A stretch of 64,000 nucleotides of DNA from Fasciolopsis buskii (lineage: Eukaryota; Platyhelminthes; Trematoda; Plagiorchiida; Fasciolidae). The stretch is taken from assembly GCA_008360955.1 (NCBI GenBank), contig LUCM01009133.1, positions 71,924-135,923 of the forward strand. Reading direction: 5' to 3'. The position numbers and the translations under genes are program-made. Numbering within the stretch: the first letter of the stretch is position 1; the number at the start of each line of letters is the position of its first letter. This document shows positions 1 to 13,676 of this stretch, piece after piece. Under the pieces are notes generated by a model. That model was not told the origin of the DNA and searched no databases. It saw only the letters and a program-made list of their open reading frames with translations.

Positions 1-2235
1 CGAAGGTTCACCTAAAAGAATGAACCACAACGAATTGGGTACTTCATATCATATGCCCAAGCACTGACAAGAAAAAATGGTGCTACATTTCACAACGCTG
101 ACGTCTGGCACCTCTACCATGTCAGTTTTGAAAGCGCAGTTTGGACCACCATGTTTAATGGACTGTTTCCTCGTGACCTGAGCTATGACTCCAAAATAAG
201 GCTGAGAATTACCTGACAACTTTTCCAAAACTCTTGTTGGAGTACCCCTCAGGAATTTGCTCTCATGACATTCATTTTTATTTGTGGAGCCTATGAATGA
301 ACTAGGTTGACTTTGTACTCCAGGGTTGTGAAACAGCGCAGATTTCTTGCATATTTACGTCACACTGATCCCTGATTAAAAGTTTTAGTAAGCTGAAAAA
401 TCGTGCAATCTAATCACCTTGAATTCAGATACGAATCCAATTCACCTTTGAAGTTTAAATGCGGAATCAAGTTTGCATGCGAATACCAATGTAACTTCAA
501 TAAATGGCTTTCAGTTATCGGATACCAGAAAAAATACATGTGATGGTGATCATCAAATTTGTCACTGTAATCAGCTGGAAAAGTACGGAATGGGAATCAC
601 GTTCAAATTCACCTCTATAAAACTGGCCAAAAGGATCCAAACATATAAACCTTTTTTATGGACCTATTACCCCAATCGTCTGTTTAATCGAACAACTTGC
701 TTTTAATTTTCTTCCACCTCGAGGATCATTCAGATCTCCGTTTTCTTTCAGTGTAGCCTTGCAAGATCAAGATAAACAGACAAACTTTCTAAAATGGACA
801 TTCCAAGTCAGACTTTCCTCGGAAGATCTCAGCCCGCAAAGCAAAAGATAGAATTTGAAATAAAACTTAATCAGACCAAATGTAACTTGACTTTATAAAA
901 ATGTAAACTTGCTACCTAGTGGCCAGAAAGAGAAAACTTTTGCTGGTAGGCATTTGGCACTGAACCCTAGAGAAAAACTCTTTCAGTGTCGGATACTTGA
1001 CTGCTTCACCTGCGAATTTTGACCTAACCTTCAGAAATACCATAAAAATAGTGTGTAACGGCGCAATTAAACAAATTGTCTTGCAGTCACAATATTAACT
1101 TGACTAAATGTTGAAAGTCACTTGCTATTTGATTGCATAGGTTGAGTTTGATATTGAGCCCCAGAGCAACAGAACGTCGTTATCCGTAGATCACATGCAA
1201 GCGGAGATTTGCGTTGTGTTAACTGTGCAGTCTTTGGACAAGTGATCACACCAGGCTTGTTTGTTGGAATGTGACAAGGTCGATCACGAGAAAATATCAC
1301 GGTTTGTAGAACCTAATGGTCACATGCTCCTTATTACATTGCTTCTGAAATTTGCATGAGTAATCAAATCAAAGTAGCCATTTTTTCTACAAGTGGTCTA
1401 TTGTGCATTGTTGAGGTATATGGTAAGAACTATGCACTTACCTCGCTTCGTGCTTTTCGTCGGTCTGCTTACCCAAACCAAAGGTAAACAGGGTAGTTGT
1501 TTGGCCCCGTTTTTCTGGGTTCCGAGAACCTTTATGCATTTTGAGAGACTTTAGGACTATAATGCATCTGGGACCAATGTGATTCGTTGCTGGTTTTGTT
1601 TGAAAAAAAGAACCGGAAATTTCTTGAACTCAGCGTAATTCTCTATCAACTTGGACTTTTGAAAGGTCCAACGAAAATGTGCGGATATAAGCAATGAATG
1701 GATCTCTCCGAAATACTATGGAATTAACAGAATATCTATCGAGTGCATAAATAATCAATGTAGAGGACTGTAGTCAAGGCAAAAATCGACTCTATCTATC
1801 CATTTCCGGTTTTCAAGCCCTTTTGCCTCGAATTGTTCGCTGCAAACGAATCTAGCTGAACACGGAATAATACACAACTAGCTCCATTTTGTTCAGCAGT
1901 TGGTTCTAAATTGCTGTCTTGACGCACGTGGATAGTAAATGCAAAATTTTGGTATTTTGATTTGTTTTATTGTGTCAAAGGAAAGGAATATCTCTAAAAG
2001 GTGTGAAACCTTCCAGTTTGCTTTATTAATTGACCGTATATTTTATTGTGACGTTACTTGACTTTGAACCTGGATTGTTTTCTGAATCCAGCCTCCCGAA
2101 ACGGCCTCCATTGGGACTTACAGTACCGAATAATAACAACCGATACCATCTTATAGTACTGCATTGCATAGACTTTTGAAAGCAATAAATAATGTCGTAT
2201 TTCAGTCAAGGAATATGAGGGTAAAAGTAAAATGG

Positions 2236-2263
2236 GGAAAAAATAAATAAATAAAATAAAAAT
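2236..2263. repeat. A-rich (AAAT)n-like simple repeat
   Basis: A short run is built mainly of AAAT units with a few irregular steps. It could be a simple repeat or the poly-A-like tail of an old retroposon. No element body is recognisable on either side, so the retroposon reading is only a possibility. Confidence 0.6.
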
Positions 2264-5200
2264 AGACCCAACACTTCGTGAAAAATATAAAAACTCATCG
2301 AGGAATTATCATAGCTGATAATTGCTGATCACATCGATTAAGGGACGTTTCAGTTAGTAAGTAGTATGATAGACACGTGGCTAATGAATGATAGCCCCTA
2401 GCGAAGAATCTTAGTCCTGGTTAAGTGAGCCTGGAAAATAACATGGGAACAGAAAAGAAGGATTGGAAAAACACTGGTGAGGTGGCGCTTTGTTTCACTT
2501 CGTAGTGCCGAAGATTCCTGACTAGAAATCACAAACATTGGAGGTTCTTTACATAGGTAGAAATGTTAGAAGTCCACTGCGGATTTTTTATCAATAGTAC
2601 CTTCGAGATACTTCACAGAGGTTTAGTTAAAAAAGCGGTCCGGATAATAGGTGCTCCGTGAAGGCACTTGCAGAACCCTTAAAACGAGCAGGGTTTTGTC
2701 TTCCCATCAGCGTTCGCTCACTCATTATTTCGACGATTTCCGCCAACCTCCAAAACTGACCTATCTCTCGTCACTGGATGACTGAAATTATGGATTGCAC
2801 TTCCCTATGTTTCTGCTCAGTTGGTTGGAATTAAGGTGCCCAAAAGAGTTCGAAATAGTAACTCACAGCAAAGTGTCCCAATTTGGGGATAAAATTTTCC
2901 TCCCATACCTTGTGACTGAGATTTACCCTTCAAGCGTGAATAACTTGTGATCACCTGACGAACAGTATAATGCTACCCGGACCAAAAACTTTTAGTGATA
3001 GCTTCGACATAGGCAATGCTTTTCATTTTGTCTCATCTAAATTTTGATTACCTTATACTCTATTTTTCTACAGATTGACTTTGTGCTCGGTATCTAGACC
3101 ACACAATCAGTATGAGAACATATGCTGTTAATTTCATTCTTTCTGTCCTCCATGGTGCACTGTAGTCAGCGTTCTAATTTTCTTCCATATTTTACTTAGT
3201 GTGACACGAAATGACTAGGTTTTACGGCACATCGATGAAATCATATCATATATCTTGTCCGTGAATATCCATTCAAAACCCCCTGTCAAGGATAATAGCA
3301 CCTAAAATAGTATATGAACTCCTGTCCAGAGTATTAATACGTACTCATTTTCGTTCACTGGTACTGAATTTCGTCCACTGCCCCATGAACACAATTTAAA
3401 AAAATATTGCAATTCAATACCGGGAGCGTCTGCAACTATTGCACATAGTGAAAAACCTATATTATATCGGACTATAACCGTGGAAATCCTGTACTCTTGT
3501 AATGCCTGCATTCACATTCTCAGCTTCTCTCGATTAGCTTTGCCTGTTCTGTCATTCTCAAACACTTCGGGGTTTTGGGGTGCACCCCAGGGAAATGTGT
3601 TTTGTGCAATTTCTTCTAGCTTGAAAACGGGAAACTTCAAGATCACTTGCTGATGACTGAATCACATCATAGCACTGTTGCATGTCCATGCTGCAGTCTA
3701 CTCAAACTAAAGCATTCTTAAACACTACGCTTTGTGGAATTCTACACGACGGTTATCGTAGATTTACCCAATAGCTCCCCATAAGCAAGTGTTAAAAGCT
3801 TCCATCTCATTGTGGCCTTGCCTTCCGTGGCACATCAATCAAGTAACTTATTCAGCTCAACCGTGTGATACCCGGCTTGTGAAACAACTAGGTTAATGCC
3901 AGATAGCCTAGTCGGCGATTTTCTGTGGTCCGGCTCATGAAAACACGCCAGGCACACTGAGATTTTGGACAATTTTAAGCCATATCAGTGTTTAGAGTCG
4001 TGTGTACTGCTCCCTGAATTTAGTATAGTAAATCCTGCTGGTTGTCGAGAAGCCACGCATAAGACACTGAACCATGCATTCGATAAAAGAGGCCTCATCG
4101 TAAAACGATCAAGGGACTTATGGTTAGTTTTTTCCGATTTTTAAAAAGTAACCAGTAAATTGGAACATACGTATTTACCGCTTGCTGTGTATCAGTCAGT
4201 CAACTCAAGTACCCCGAACAGCATCAGCCAATATACAAATGAGGATAAAAAGTCGTTCGAGTTGCTTTATCTCTGAAAGATCAATCAACGGAAATAGTTT
4301 TGGATGGCTGCGAAACGAAGCAGGACATGACTGTTATAAATTCTTCCTATACCTCATTGTTACTCAATATAGCCCAACCAAATCACTAAACAGAGATTCG
4401 TGGCATTCCATGCGTTGCATCACGTTTTCTTTTCTAGTCTCATTTACAAATCATTGAATGTAAGCTTACTGTCAAAACCAAAGAAAGATATCGCGAACCG
4501 AACCTCCAAAAAATTTTTCGGCAACCATTAGTAAAGTCCTCTACAGACTGAACATCTTTGGCATCGATCAAATTTATTGTTCCAAGAGATTGATCAATTC
4601 TGCGAGAGGATTTAAGGGTCAGTATACCATCGGATGCGGAGACAGTTTGTACACGCCCTGGTGGGCAATACGTTTGCCGTTCAAAATGAATAGTATGCCT
4701 ATAAGTGCTCACTTACAATTTGCCCAAAACCGATTCTTTGGCTTTAACAGAAAATTGCGATCCGCCTGGGACAACTGAGATGCAAATTAAGAGGGAGAAT
4801 AATTAAAAAATTCAAGGATCAACTTGTAGCACAAAAAATCTCTCAATCACTGAGAGCCCGCCACTTAAATATCTGTCCGGACCTAACTAGTACATTTAAT
4901 AAATCGTTTTTCAATCCTCGTTAGAAAAATTCCTTACGTATCAGCTTCTTAAAGTGGCTTTCAGGATGTTACCTATTGTTTGTTGTTTCTATCCGCAACG
5001 AATCCTAACGGAGCTTGGCCAGGAAGACGAATTGTCTCAGTGATGCCGAATTTGCAGCAAACGCCTCAACATCGTGACTAAAATCCTCGTCATTATCGCC
5101 AAACTTATGCGGTGAAGAAATATGAACGACATGCTCACAATGATATCAACGGCTCTCGAGATGAACCACATTGTTTGTAGATGTTTGCCACGAAATACTG

Positions 5201-8200
5201 TAGCTGCTGCAGGCAGCTCCTGTCATGAAACTCGAATCAGGTTGATCCAGTGGTGTGCATAATGGAAAGTAATTCAGAGGACTTGATCACACTCTGACAT
5301 TTCTCCTAATGTGGACGTTGTCACTTCTCCTTCAAGCTTGCTTTGTAAACCGGTAAACGGATGCCCCTCTAGTATTTACCGTATGCCTGTCATATATCCC
5401 GCACCGTGCACAAGCAGATGAAAGTAGTACGATGTGGTACACAATTCAAACAGTCTACTTCTTATTCGTTTTTTGTCTTTCAGGGGCACAAAGCTACGAA
5501 CAAAAATGCCGCAACAAAACATGCATTAACACAATAAGCATGAAAATAAATCTGAGAATGGGGAGTTCAATAAATCGATTAGACGTCCAGGAGAAACATC
5601 CAGACTTGCTAAGCAATCTCATATTGGTCAGTCGGTACTTGTCACGTTATTCATATGCACATAAATTAATACTAGTTGCCGGGGTCGCTGCATGGAATTA
5701 TTAATCAAACAAAATTGTGCTGAAAAAGTATCCATAGTAATGCGAACAACTTCAGGAAAAAAATCGAAATATGTTTCCTTGCTCGAAAAGATTATTTTAT
5801 GGAAAATAAAACTTATTATAATAAACAAAGATTAGGTTCTAATGGATAACGGATTTTGCATTGGCTTAACGTCTTCAATGAAAATAGTTATCAGGTTTCA
5901 TTTTCGTTATTGCCGAATTTGTCAAAGTAAACTGGTATTAGTGTAACGTGCGGCCAGTTTGATTCTAGTAGTGCAAGTGCCACATGCTATTAGGTGTATA
6001 TAATGAATTTCAATTAAATAGCCTGCACTTTGGTTTTCGAGGATTAGGAAGCATGCATTCCGAGTACGAATAATGTATTTTACCAGGCTACCTAAAATTA
6101 ATACGGGTGATCCATTCGGACAAAACTTACTGATTTTGACTCAGCCTATCGAAGTTGCCCATCGACAAAATTTATTCAGGTATAAATTTACAATGATTCA
6201 AAATTGTCTGAAGCCACTGTCATGTTGACGGGAGGTGTGCAAGCCTAAAATTCTGTTACCCGAATCATTCCACTGCCTGTAAGCTTACTCTTCTAGCATC
6301 CTGCTCTTTGAAGTGCCCTTAGTCCTGAATATGATGTGCGATACAAATGAGAGGAAAAACGTAAGTGACCAACTATCAGCGGAAGTTGGGAATCTGCGAA
6401 GGGTCAGTTTCAGAACCAGGTAGGACATTCGGCTTAGCCTTCATTCAACGGAGCTCAAATAGAACTGAAAAGAGTCCCCGAATACTTTTGGAGTCAGTCA
6501 GTGTATAGATCAAAAGTGAAACACGAGAAGGGGTACGCGAATGTTTTCGTGTTTATTTCACTGTTTTAAATAAGATTCATAACCAAGGAGATAAAACCAT
6601 GCATTACGTATTTCTGAGTTCGGTTAATAGGTCTGATATGCTAAAAGCGAGCTAAACTACTTGTGGCATGTAATTCGGTGAGTGAAACCATAGGTTAACC
6701 ACTTCAGATCGATGATCTCTCACTTCTGAAGGTTGCCAGGAGATGTGGAAGAAACTGGATTATTGCAATAACCCGTCGGATTCGCTGCAAAAATATAATA
6801 AATCTTGGCGTAGCCCTTGGCGTGTAGGAGTTGTGGTCCAGTTCAGAAATGCGTACGCGTCAAAATTTGATCTACTATAAAAGGCAAGACAAAACAAAAG
6901 CCTGTCAGTAGTGGCCATGCTCTTCCAATTTAATTTTAACCTAGACGTAAACAATAAAATGGGTGACGTGGGCTGAAGTGTTGAAAAAATAGGAGCTAAA
7001 TATTTTTTCGGATGTTTTAAAGTCTGCCGCGTGGTCCAACAAAACAGACTGACAGTGCACGTTTTAACAAGCACTTCCAACGGAAGTTGTGTTTATTTTT
7101 TTATTTCTTACAAGTTTTTGCTTTCAATCGGATTTGAAAACGTGAACGGAAATAGAGTAAAATAATCCGCTATTCTACACTAATTAAGACAGTCAGCGGG
7201 GTGCTGATTGACGCTAACGTATACACTCCTATCTGGTAATCGAGAAGACAGAAACAAACCGTGGCCCGTGTTCACAGGCTGGTTAGTGGTGCACGAGTAA
7301 GTAGACAGCCCCTGTTTCCCCGTAGAAAAATTCTATTGCAACGTCCGCAATCCACGTTGTTTCTCGTTTTTATCTTGAGCCAAAGCACATGGTAACTTTC
7401 ATTGTCCGTGTGGACACGCATGCGAAATAGCTTTCGAAAAAACGACACATTTTCTATGAACAGTCGATAGACAGTTTAGCGTTGGAATCAATTTGCCCGA
7501 ATGTCTAAACCTTGAAAAGCTCTCGCGATATAGAGACGAAATCTAGGTTGACAGGAATAATAGGCTTTCGGTGGAAAAAATCAAGGTCCTCATATTTCAC
7601 ATCAGCATTACAGCTAACTGTTTCTATCCAGGATTCTAAATAATACTCCAAACGTGCAACTGGTCACTGATTTCTAAACTAGACTGGACGGCAATGTATT
7701 TGGCATTTCACGTGATCAACAGTTTTTTCTTCAATGAGGTCTGAATATTTCTTTCATTCCAATAAACCTCTCCGGGAATAAGGGGTATCCAAAATAATGC
7801 TTACACAGAAAGTAAAATACCTATTGGTGCCATCGGGCACAATCATCGAAGCCATGGACAAAAAAATGCATTCCATATGAACAGCTATTAACGCATATTC
7901 CAAGTTCCCAGACTGTGGTTCAGATTATTTCGTTATTAGGCCTTCTACAAACCCCTCAAGAGTCTCGTGTTCATTGCCGACATCACATGGTAAGCCGCAA
8001 ATCCGTTAAAGGTGCCGTAAATTCTGATGGAAGGGTTCCGGCGTTGAATCTGAGCAATTTGTTATTGAACATCCAATAATTAGTCATCTCCAACTTCCAT
8101 TCTGAACGCAACTAATTTGTGTTTTCTATCCTATTCAGCAAAATTTACCCAAATATAAGATGAATGGCACACCACGTTAAATTCCTGGGATAGATAACGC

Positions 8201-11200
8201 GTACAGTTCACTAAATTGTTATCTTATTTGACATTTAGTTTCTTCAAGTTTGAAAGTCGTCATTTAATGAGATATGACGAAGGCAATTATGCTCACTTCT
8301 TTAGAAAAATTATTGTTTCTTCATTCCGCAACGTCGACTGAATGAAAAAATAAATAGTCGTTCGATTAACAAAATAATCTTTGGATTAACTTGTACTGAA
8401 TCGGCTTGCATTATCTTTCCATTGTTCCAGGCACTGGTTCGCTGTCAGATTTCAAGCAACATTCACGCCACTTTGGAGTATGTTTTACCTAACCCATTTC
8501 ATTATTGCGCATAGAAACGGAGTTGAAGTTCACTCCGAAAACGTTCTTCATTTCGCGAAAGCATTTTTTGCTATTCTGCCGGCAAATGACATTATTACTA
8601 CCTTAAACATTAATCAATGAAGATGTAACTGCATGAACATAGTGGGCAGGGGGTCAGTCTCAACTTTACGAAAGCGATTACTGGTCTGGATGATTAGTAG
8701 TGGCCAACAGCCATACTTAAAAATGTATTTTTAAACAAAAGTCTTAAATATGGGAAGTAAACTGACAGCTCTGAAACGGATATCCGTAAGGCAATACATA
8801 TAAAATGAAAACACAACAAGCAACTGATAGATATCCTTTTTGCTTTTCCGCTTAATCATGAACAGATTGCCTTGGTAAGGTTAGGAAGTCAGTCAGATAG
8901 CTCATTAACGTACTCCTGTTAGCCGTTTTCCCATTCATTTCAAGAACAATAATAGTTTTGTGGTTCGCACTGGGAGAACAATCTTCCCGGAGGGATTAAT
9001 CCACCAACCTTAAATGCATAAAGTTGGAAAAATCCTGCTTGAGCCGGAGCCCAGTAGTACGCTGGCCAGCATCAGTACCGACACAGGCAAATCAGTTCGG
9101 CTGCCGGAAAGCTACACTGTGCAGTACTGCCAAATAAAATCTAGTGATGGCCATTGACTTCGGTAGCATTCGACAGACGCGTTGACAACTCACACTTCTT
9201 CAATTATTAGTACCGAAAAACAAATTATCACCATCTGACTCACGTTAACTGGATCCCAATACTAGGCCACCAGCATCTACTTATTATAATTCACTGCTGA
9301 TCTTATATAAAGTGACTGAAATGTACAAATAACACGACACTTCACAATGAATCTTTTAATTAGCCGTCGTATACTTGTAAAATTTGATTTCAGGATGACT
9401 GCCAAATATAGGGGTGAAAACAGGACGGAAAATTAGACTGGCAAACGTCTAGCAATGGTGCATCGAAAAAACTTCAGATAGCTTAAACGTGACGACTTTC
9501 TCACGCAACGAACCACCTCAAGCTCCAGAAAAATCTCAATGAGAAACCTTTTAATGAGTGCAATAGAATTATCCTCGTTATCACTATTACCTAGACGGTT
9601 CAGAATAGTCGTATAACACTTTCATTGATCACAATGCTACCACGGATTACTAATTTACGGAGCAAAACTGAACGACATTCACGCGAAAATCACACACTTG
9701 CTCGTGCGCGGAACGCAATAACAGTATTCCTGAACTAAAACCATCTACTTTGAAGACATATAGACCAGACAGAGGACAGTTTGTGGAATCCACCCAAAAT
9801 GAGTGCTAAATATTTTGGATTTGAAGCTTTAAAAGAAAGGTTTTCAGGCGTCACTAGGTGTGTTGGTATGTGGCTAATGCCTAAATCCAGACTAACTCAG
9901 TTTAAAATGTCAGAGCGTAGACTGATGATCATTAGTCGTTTCCGAACTGCTAAGATTGTAGTTGTAGCAAATCTGAATAAACAAATGGGGAACAACATAG
10001 ATTGATATGTGATATACTCTGGTCCTTTTATTTTAAGCTCTTGATTCCCATTTGCTGAGACATCGGTATCACTCTCCCTGTCACATGATTTGGACCAGCT
10101 GTGCGCAGAAATGAGCACAAATGACAAGTGGTTTGATCCTAATCACTTACCCGAAAACTGGCACCTGCAACAATTACAATCTATCGTAGTTTGCACTAAG
10201 GTGGCGTGTGATTTGCGACATGTCCACCTCTGTGATTACGATAACGATAAGAGAGACGCTACAGGACAGAATTGAGTAGAAACCAATTAGAAAACTAACA
10301 GAACATGTGAGGTAGGAAAAATTAATTACGTCTCACCCGAAATAGGATAGATCTTAGTTCGACAGCGAGATAGAAGTTTCGTGCGTCCTATTCAAAGTGG
10401 GTGATGAGAGAACGTCTGAACGCAAAAATTCTCAAATTGCTTTAGTATGGCACAATGATTTTGTGTGTTTATGTGAATCAGTCGGAGCAATGAGATGGGT
10501 GAAAATAATTCACTCTTAAAGCTCAAGTTCATTTTTTAACTTACCTTCTGCCTATGCCCCGTTTTTTCTGGAAACATTTTAAACATAGTTCCCTAACTTA
10601 AAATACCGACTCTCCTTGTCCTGAAAGGTTTCTCCTAGATGTTTCTTTATACACTGCTCTCTAATTTACAACAGAGATGTTTTTGGGGTGGTAAATTCCT
10701 AATCACACGTCCGAATATTGAGTTTTGGCAATTCAGTTGCCATCACTCTGATCCAAAAGGCTCCCATCATTCTGGCTCAGTCACCCGCTTTACTCTTACC
10801 CTCCTTACATAGTTCTTCTCTAAGGCGACTGAAACGTTTTTTCACCCCTCATAATTCGTGCATGAATGTTCTATAAGTATCCCTTTAGATTTTTATGCAC
10901 ATCCGAAAAGCGCACTTAATCCCGTTGGCTGCTTAGTGTATTTTATCACATACGCGTTACCATCTTCATAAAGCTTCAAGCATCAGATTGTGCTGTGCAC
11001 ACAGTTTCTTTTCCGGGTACTATTTTGACAACCGAGCGAAGCAGGATACAACGGATCACAGAATATCTAGGCAACCTGTCAATACTTTCCTCAATCTTAT
11101 TCGCATTTTTTGGTTTGCTGTCCATCCTTATCACTTGAATATACCAATGATATTATCATGTCATGCCAGCTTAAATCCCCAAGAATTTAGAATAACCGGT

Positions 11201-11790
11201 GGAAAACCGTATAAGATAAATTACCCATTTTCTTTATTGGGAATAAATCTGAATCCAGCAAAATCCCAGCAGTTTATACTGGTTCCGCCCTCTTTGTTCT
11301 TTCTCTATATATGCGGTTAGGTTGAATACCAACAACATACCCTTAGAGAGTTCCGTCGGGTTTGGAGATATCAGTCCCACTGCCAAACCAAAAAGGTTCT
11401 GTCACGTACAGCTCTGTTTCAACAAGCGCAATGTCTTTTCTTGTTCGTAAGAAACTTTTTCGGATATTGCAATTATTTTACGTGGATACTAACAGTCGGA
11501 GTTGGAATATGATTTCAGTGAAGTTACAGGTACATGTGCTGCCTCCCCATAATAAGCGAAATAAATCGACGTTGAGTCATTTCAGTCACACGATCTCATA
11601 ATCTCCATTGATTTGAGTACATTAGAAACCTCTTTTTCACACCTAAATATAGGTGTCTGTTGCAAACTAAGAATAGTCGTTTGCTGCAATAAGTCCTCCT
11701 TAAAATGCTCACCATCTAAGCCTCCTAAGGTTTTTTTTTGCCTAAGACGGTGTTTTATCCCAGACCACCTAACCGTGGTGTCTTGGCGCA

Positions 11791-11829
11791 GAAGAACCGG
11801 TCATAAAAATAAACGCTGACCGGTTTTAC
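11791..11829. repeat. Short inverted repeat (hairpin)
   Basis: The arm aaccggtca at 11795-11803 is matched by its exact reverse complement at 11817-11825 across a 13-base AT-rich loop, with partial pairing outside the core. There is no U-run that would suggest a terminator and no adjacent gene. It may be chance. Confidence 0.4.
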
Positions 11830-13468
11830 TTCTGTTTTCATTCAACAACAAAACCGAAGAATCGGAAAAGTGTTGTGGGTTTTGTGAGTTGTTAACTTTT
11901 ACGTATATTCGTCACACGAGGGAGAAATCCTCATTCCCAATTGCAAGTAAAGTTTGTCCTTAGTCCACTCTGTACAGAAGGCCGTTCTTCATATGCTCTT
12001 TGGAAGTTATGGAACAGTACAGCTTTGGACGATTTTCCATCCTTGTATTTAAAAAACGTAAAGGAAAGATTTATGAGCCAAGTTAAGCTGGCTGAATTCA
12101 GCCTACCGTAAAGCTGCTTGTTTAAGGTTTACTGTTTAATATAGTAAATTTTCTGGCGCGAACAAGATGTTTGGTCTGAGATAACGAGGTTCTAATTTGC
12201 TGATCAGCATAGATTCCTGCGAGCTCCATTTAAGATTCCGAACATGAACGATGGAGACTCTAGTGTGGACGGGACAGTATTGAGACGTGATTAAAATTGC
12301 GCGCTATACTCTGAAGGATTTCAAAAAGCAAAGATAAAGTGAAAGAACAGGTTAGCCTAAATTTTGATTGTCATAGAGCTATAAATATTCCAATGGAGAT
12401 AGTGTTACCATCTGCAGAAATTGCAGAACGGGAATGAAACGTATAAATTAGACCAGTGTTATTCAAGCGGTCGTAATAACAGCTTCTCAACCAAATAGTT
12501 GTGTATTCGGTACCTGCAGTGACAGATCGACTTCTACATTTGGCAACAGGGTCTTTGCTTTTGCTGCCTCCTTGAAACTGCCTGTTTCGTTGATAAATTG
12601 GAAAATATGAAGAGAAACGTTTGGAAAACTTCATGAACCGTAACGCGAATAACACGAATTTAAGCAGGTGCGTGATGTTAAATAGCATTTTTCGTTATAT
12701 TTGTGTAGTTGCGCGTTATGAGAAGAAGTTCGCTAAATGCAATAGGTTGCTGTTTAATGAGCACACATTGTTACAGGTGGGCATACCATGACAAACCGGT
12801 TCGTTTTGTTTCCCTGCATTCTTGGATCCATTCTGAATCACCGATAGTGGGTCCGCACTGTTTTATCCGGGCATATCTTTTATGGATGGGATAAATCCAT
12901 TTGATTAATTGCCAGTGCACAATACGGAAACGACTGATTGTCATAAGACTAATACAGTGAAATTTGGACAGGCTTGTGGTGCAACCGTTTAACGGACATT
13001 GACAGATAGAGTTTGCATCATTTCCTTCGCTGGAGAAATTTGCTCTGTTCATTTTATCTGTTTCACTGCAGTCGCAAGATAAAATTCTCTCCGACTAGAT
13101 GAAGTCCTCTTGACTATAAGTACTTGGTAGGCAATGATTTCTAATGTCCAAAGCAGAATAGTAATCAAATTTCACTGAAAGATTGCGAAACCAAAGCGGT
13201 CTGTTTTTCGAATATCAGCAAAGATAACTTGTGGTCAGGTTTTCCCGAAAACATTTTTTCATGTAGGTTAAAGATACCTGAGTTTCAGAATCTGAGGAAT
13301 ATTTGGTATATGTAGCTTAAAATTTCACCTTGGTCAACATGGTTGCATTACCTTACCAAACTCACCTTCGTATTAGCAGATTTACATGGAGACTTATGCT
13401 TGTAATATTTTTATTCCTTCTCGCTGTATCTTTACTTCGATACATCCGCGCAGGTGGCTATTGCAGAT

Positions 13469-13676
13469 TTATCTTTATCTTATCTTTCAATATTTACCTC
13501 GTTTAGTAACGAAATAACCGTGTACGTCGTTTCCAGGACAAGACAGCGGTGAACAGATGGCAGTGGGGAAGTTGATCAACGGTAGGAGGATTCGAACCCG
13601 CAACATTCGCATCCAAATGCTAAATTATGTACTTGGTTATTTCATTAATAAAGGAAGTAAAAGATAAAGGATAAAA
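13469..13676 (-). mobile_element. SINE-like element with tRNA-type B box and inverted tails
   Basis: Read on the minus strand, 13588-13598 gives a perfect RNA polymerase III B box (ggttcgaatcc), and the sequence on its upstream side (13599-13636) aligns with the A-box side of the 36 kb copy. The element continues to a tail at 13469-13518 ending in TTATC/GATAA-type short repeats. The body aligns along its length with the copies at 25.55 and 36.05 kb, which supports a dispersed family. One oddity is that the 26-base tail at 13493-13518 reappears in inverted orientation at 13636-13661 with 22 of 26 positions matching. This copy is therefore bounded by inverted repeats, perhaps because a second truncated copy sits head-on against it. 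Confidence 0.65.

Larger units (their letters stand above)
1..13468. other. Non-coding stretch, no gene recognised
   Basis: Both strands carry frequent stops in every frame, and the open frames present (about 60-110 codons at most) have no recognisable domain, signal peptide or membrane pattern. The stretch looks like intergenic or intronic DNA. The only structured items I see are an A-rich tract near 2.24 kb, a 12-base palindrome within a G-rich run at 3569-3588, and a 9-bp hairpin at 11795-11825. No promoter, splice-defined exon or RNA gene can be supported. Confidence 0.6.

Noticed and set aside
3569..3588. GGGGTTTTGGGG run overlapping a GGGGTGCACCCC palindrome
   Set aside because: It resembles a ciliate-type telomere unit, but there is only one copy and nothing else telomeric nearby.
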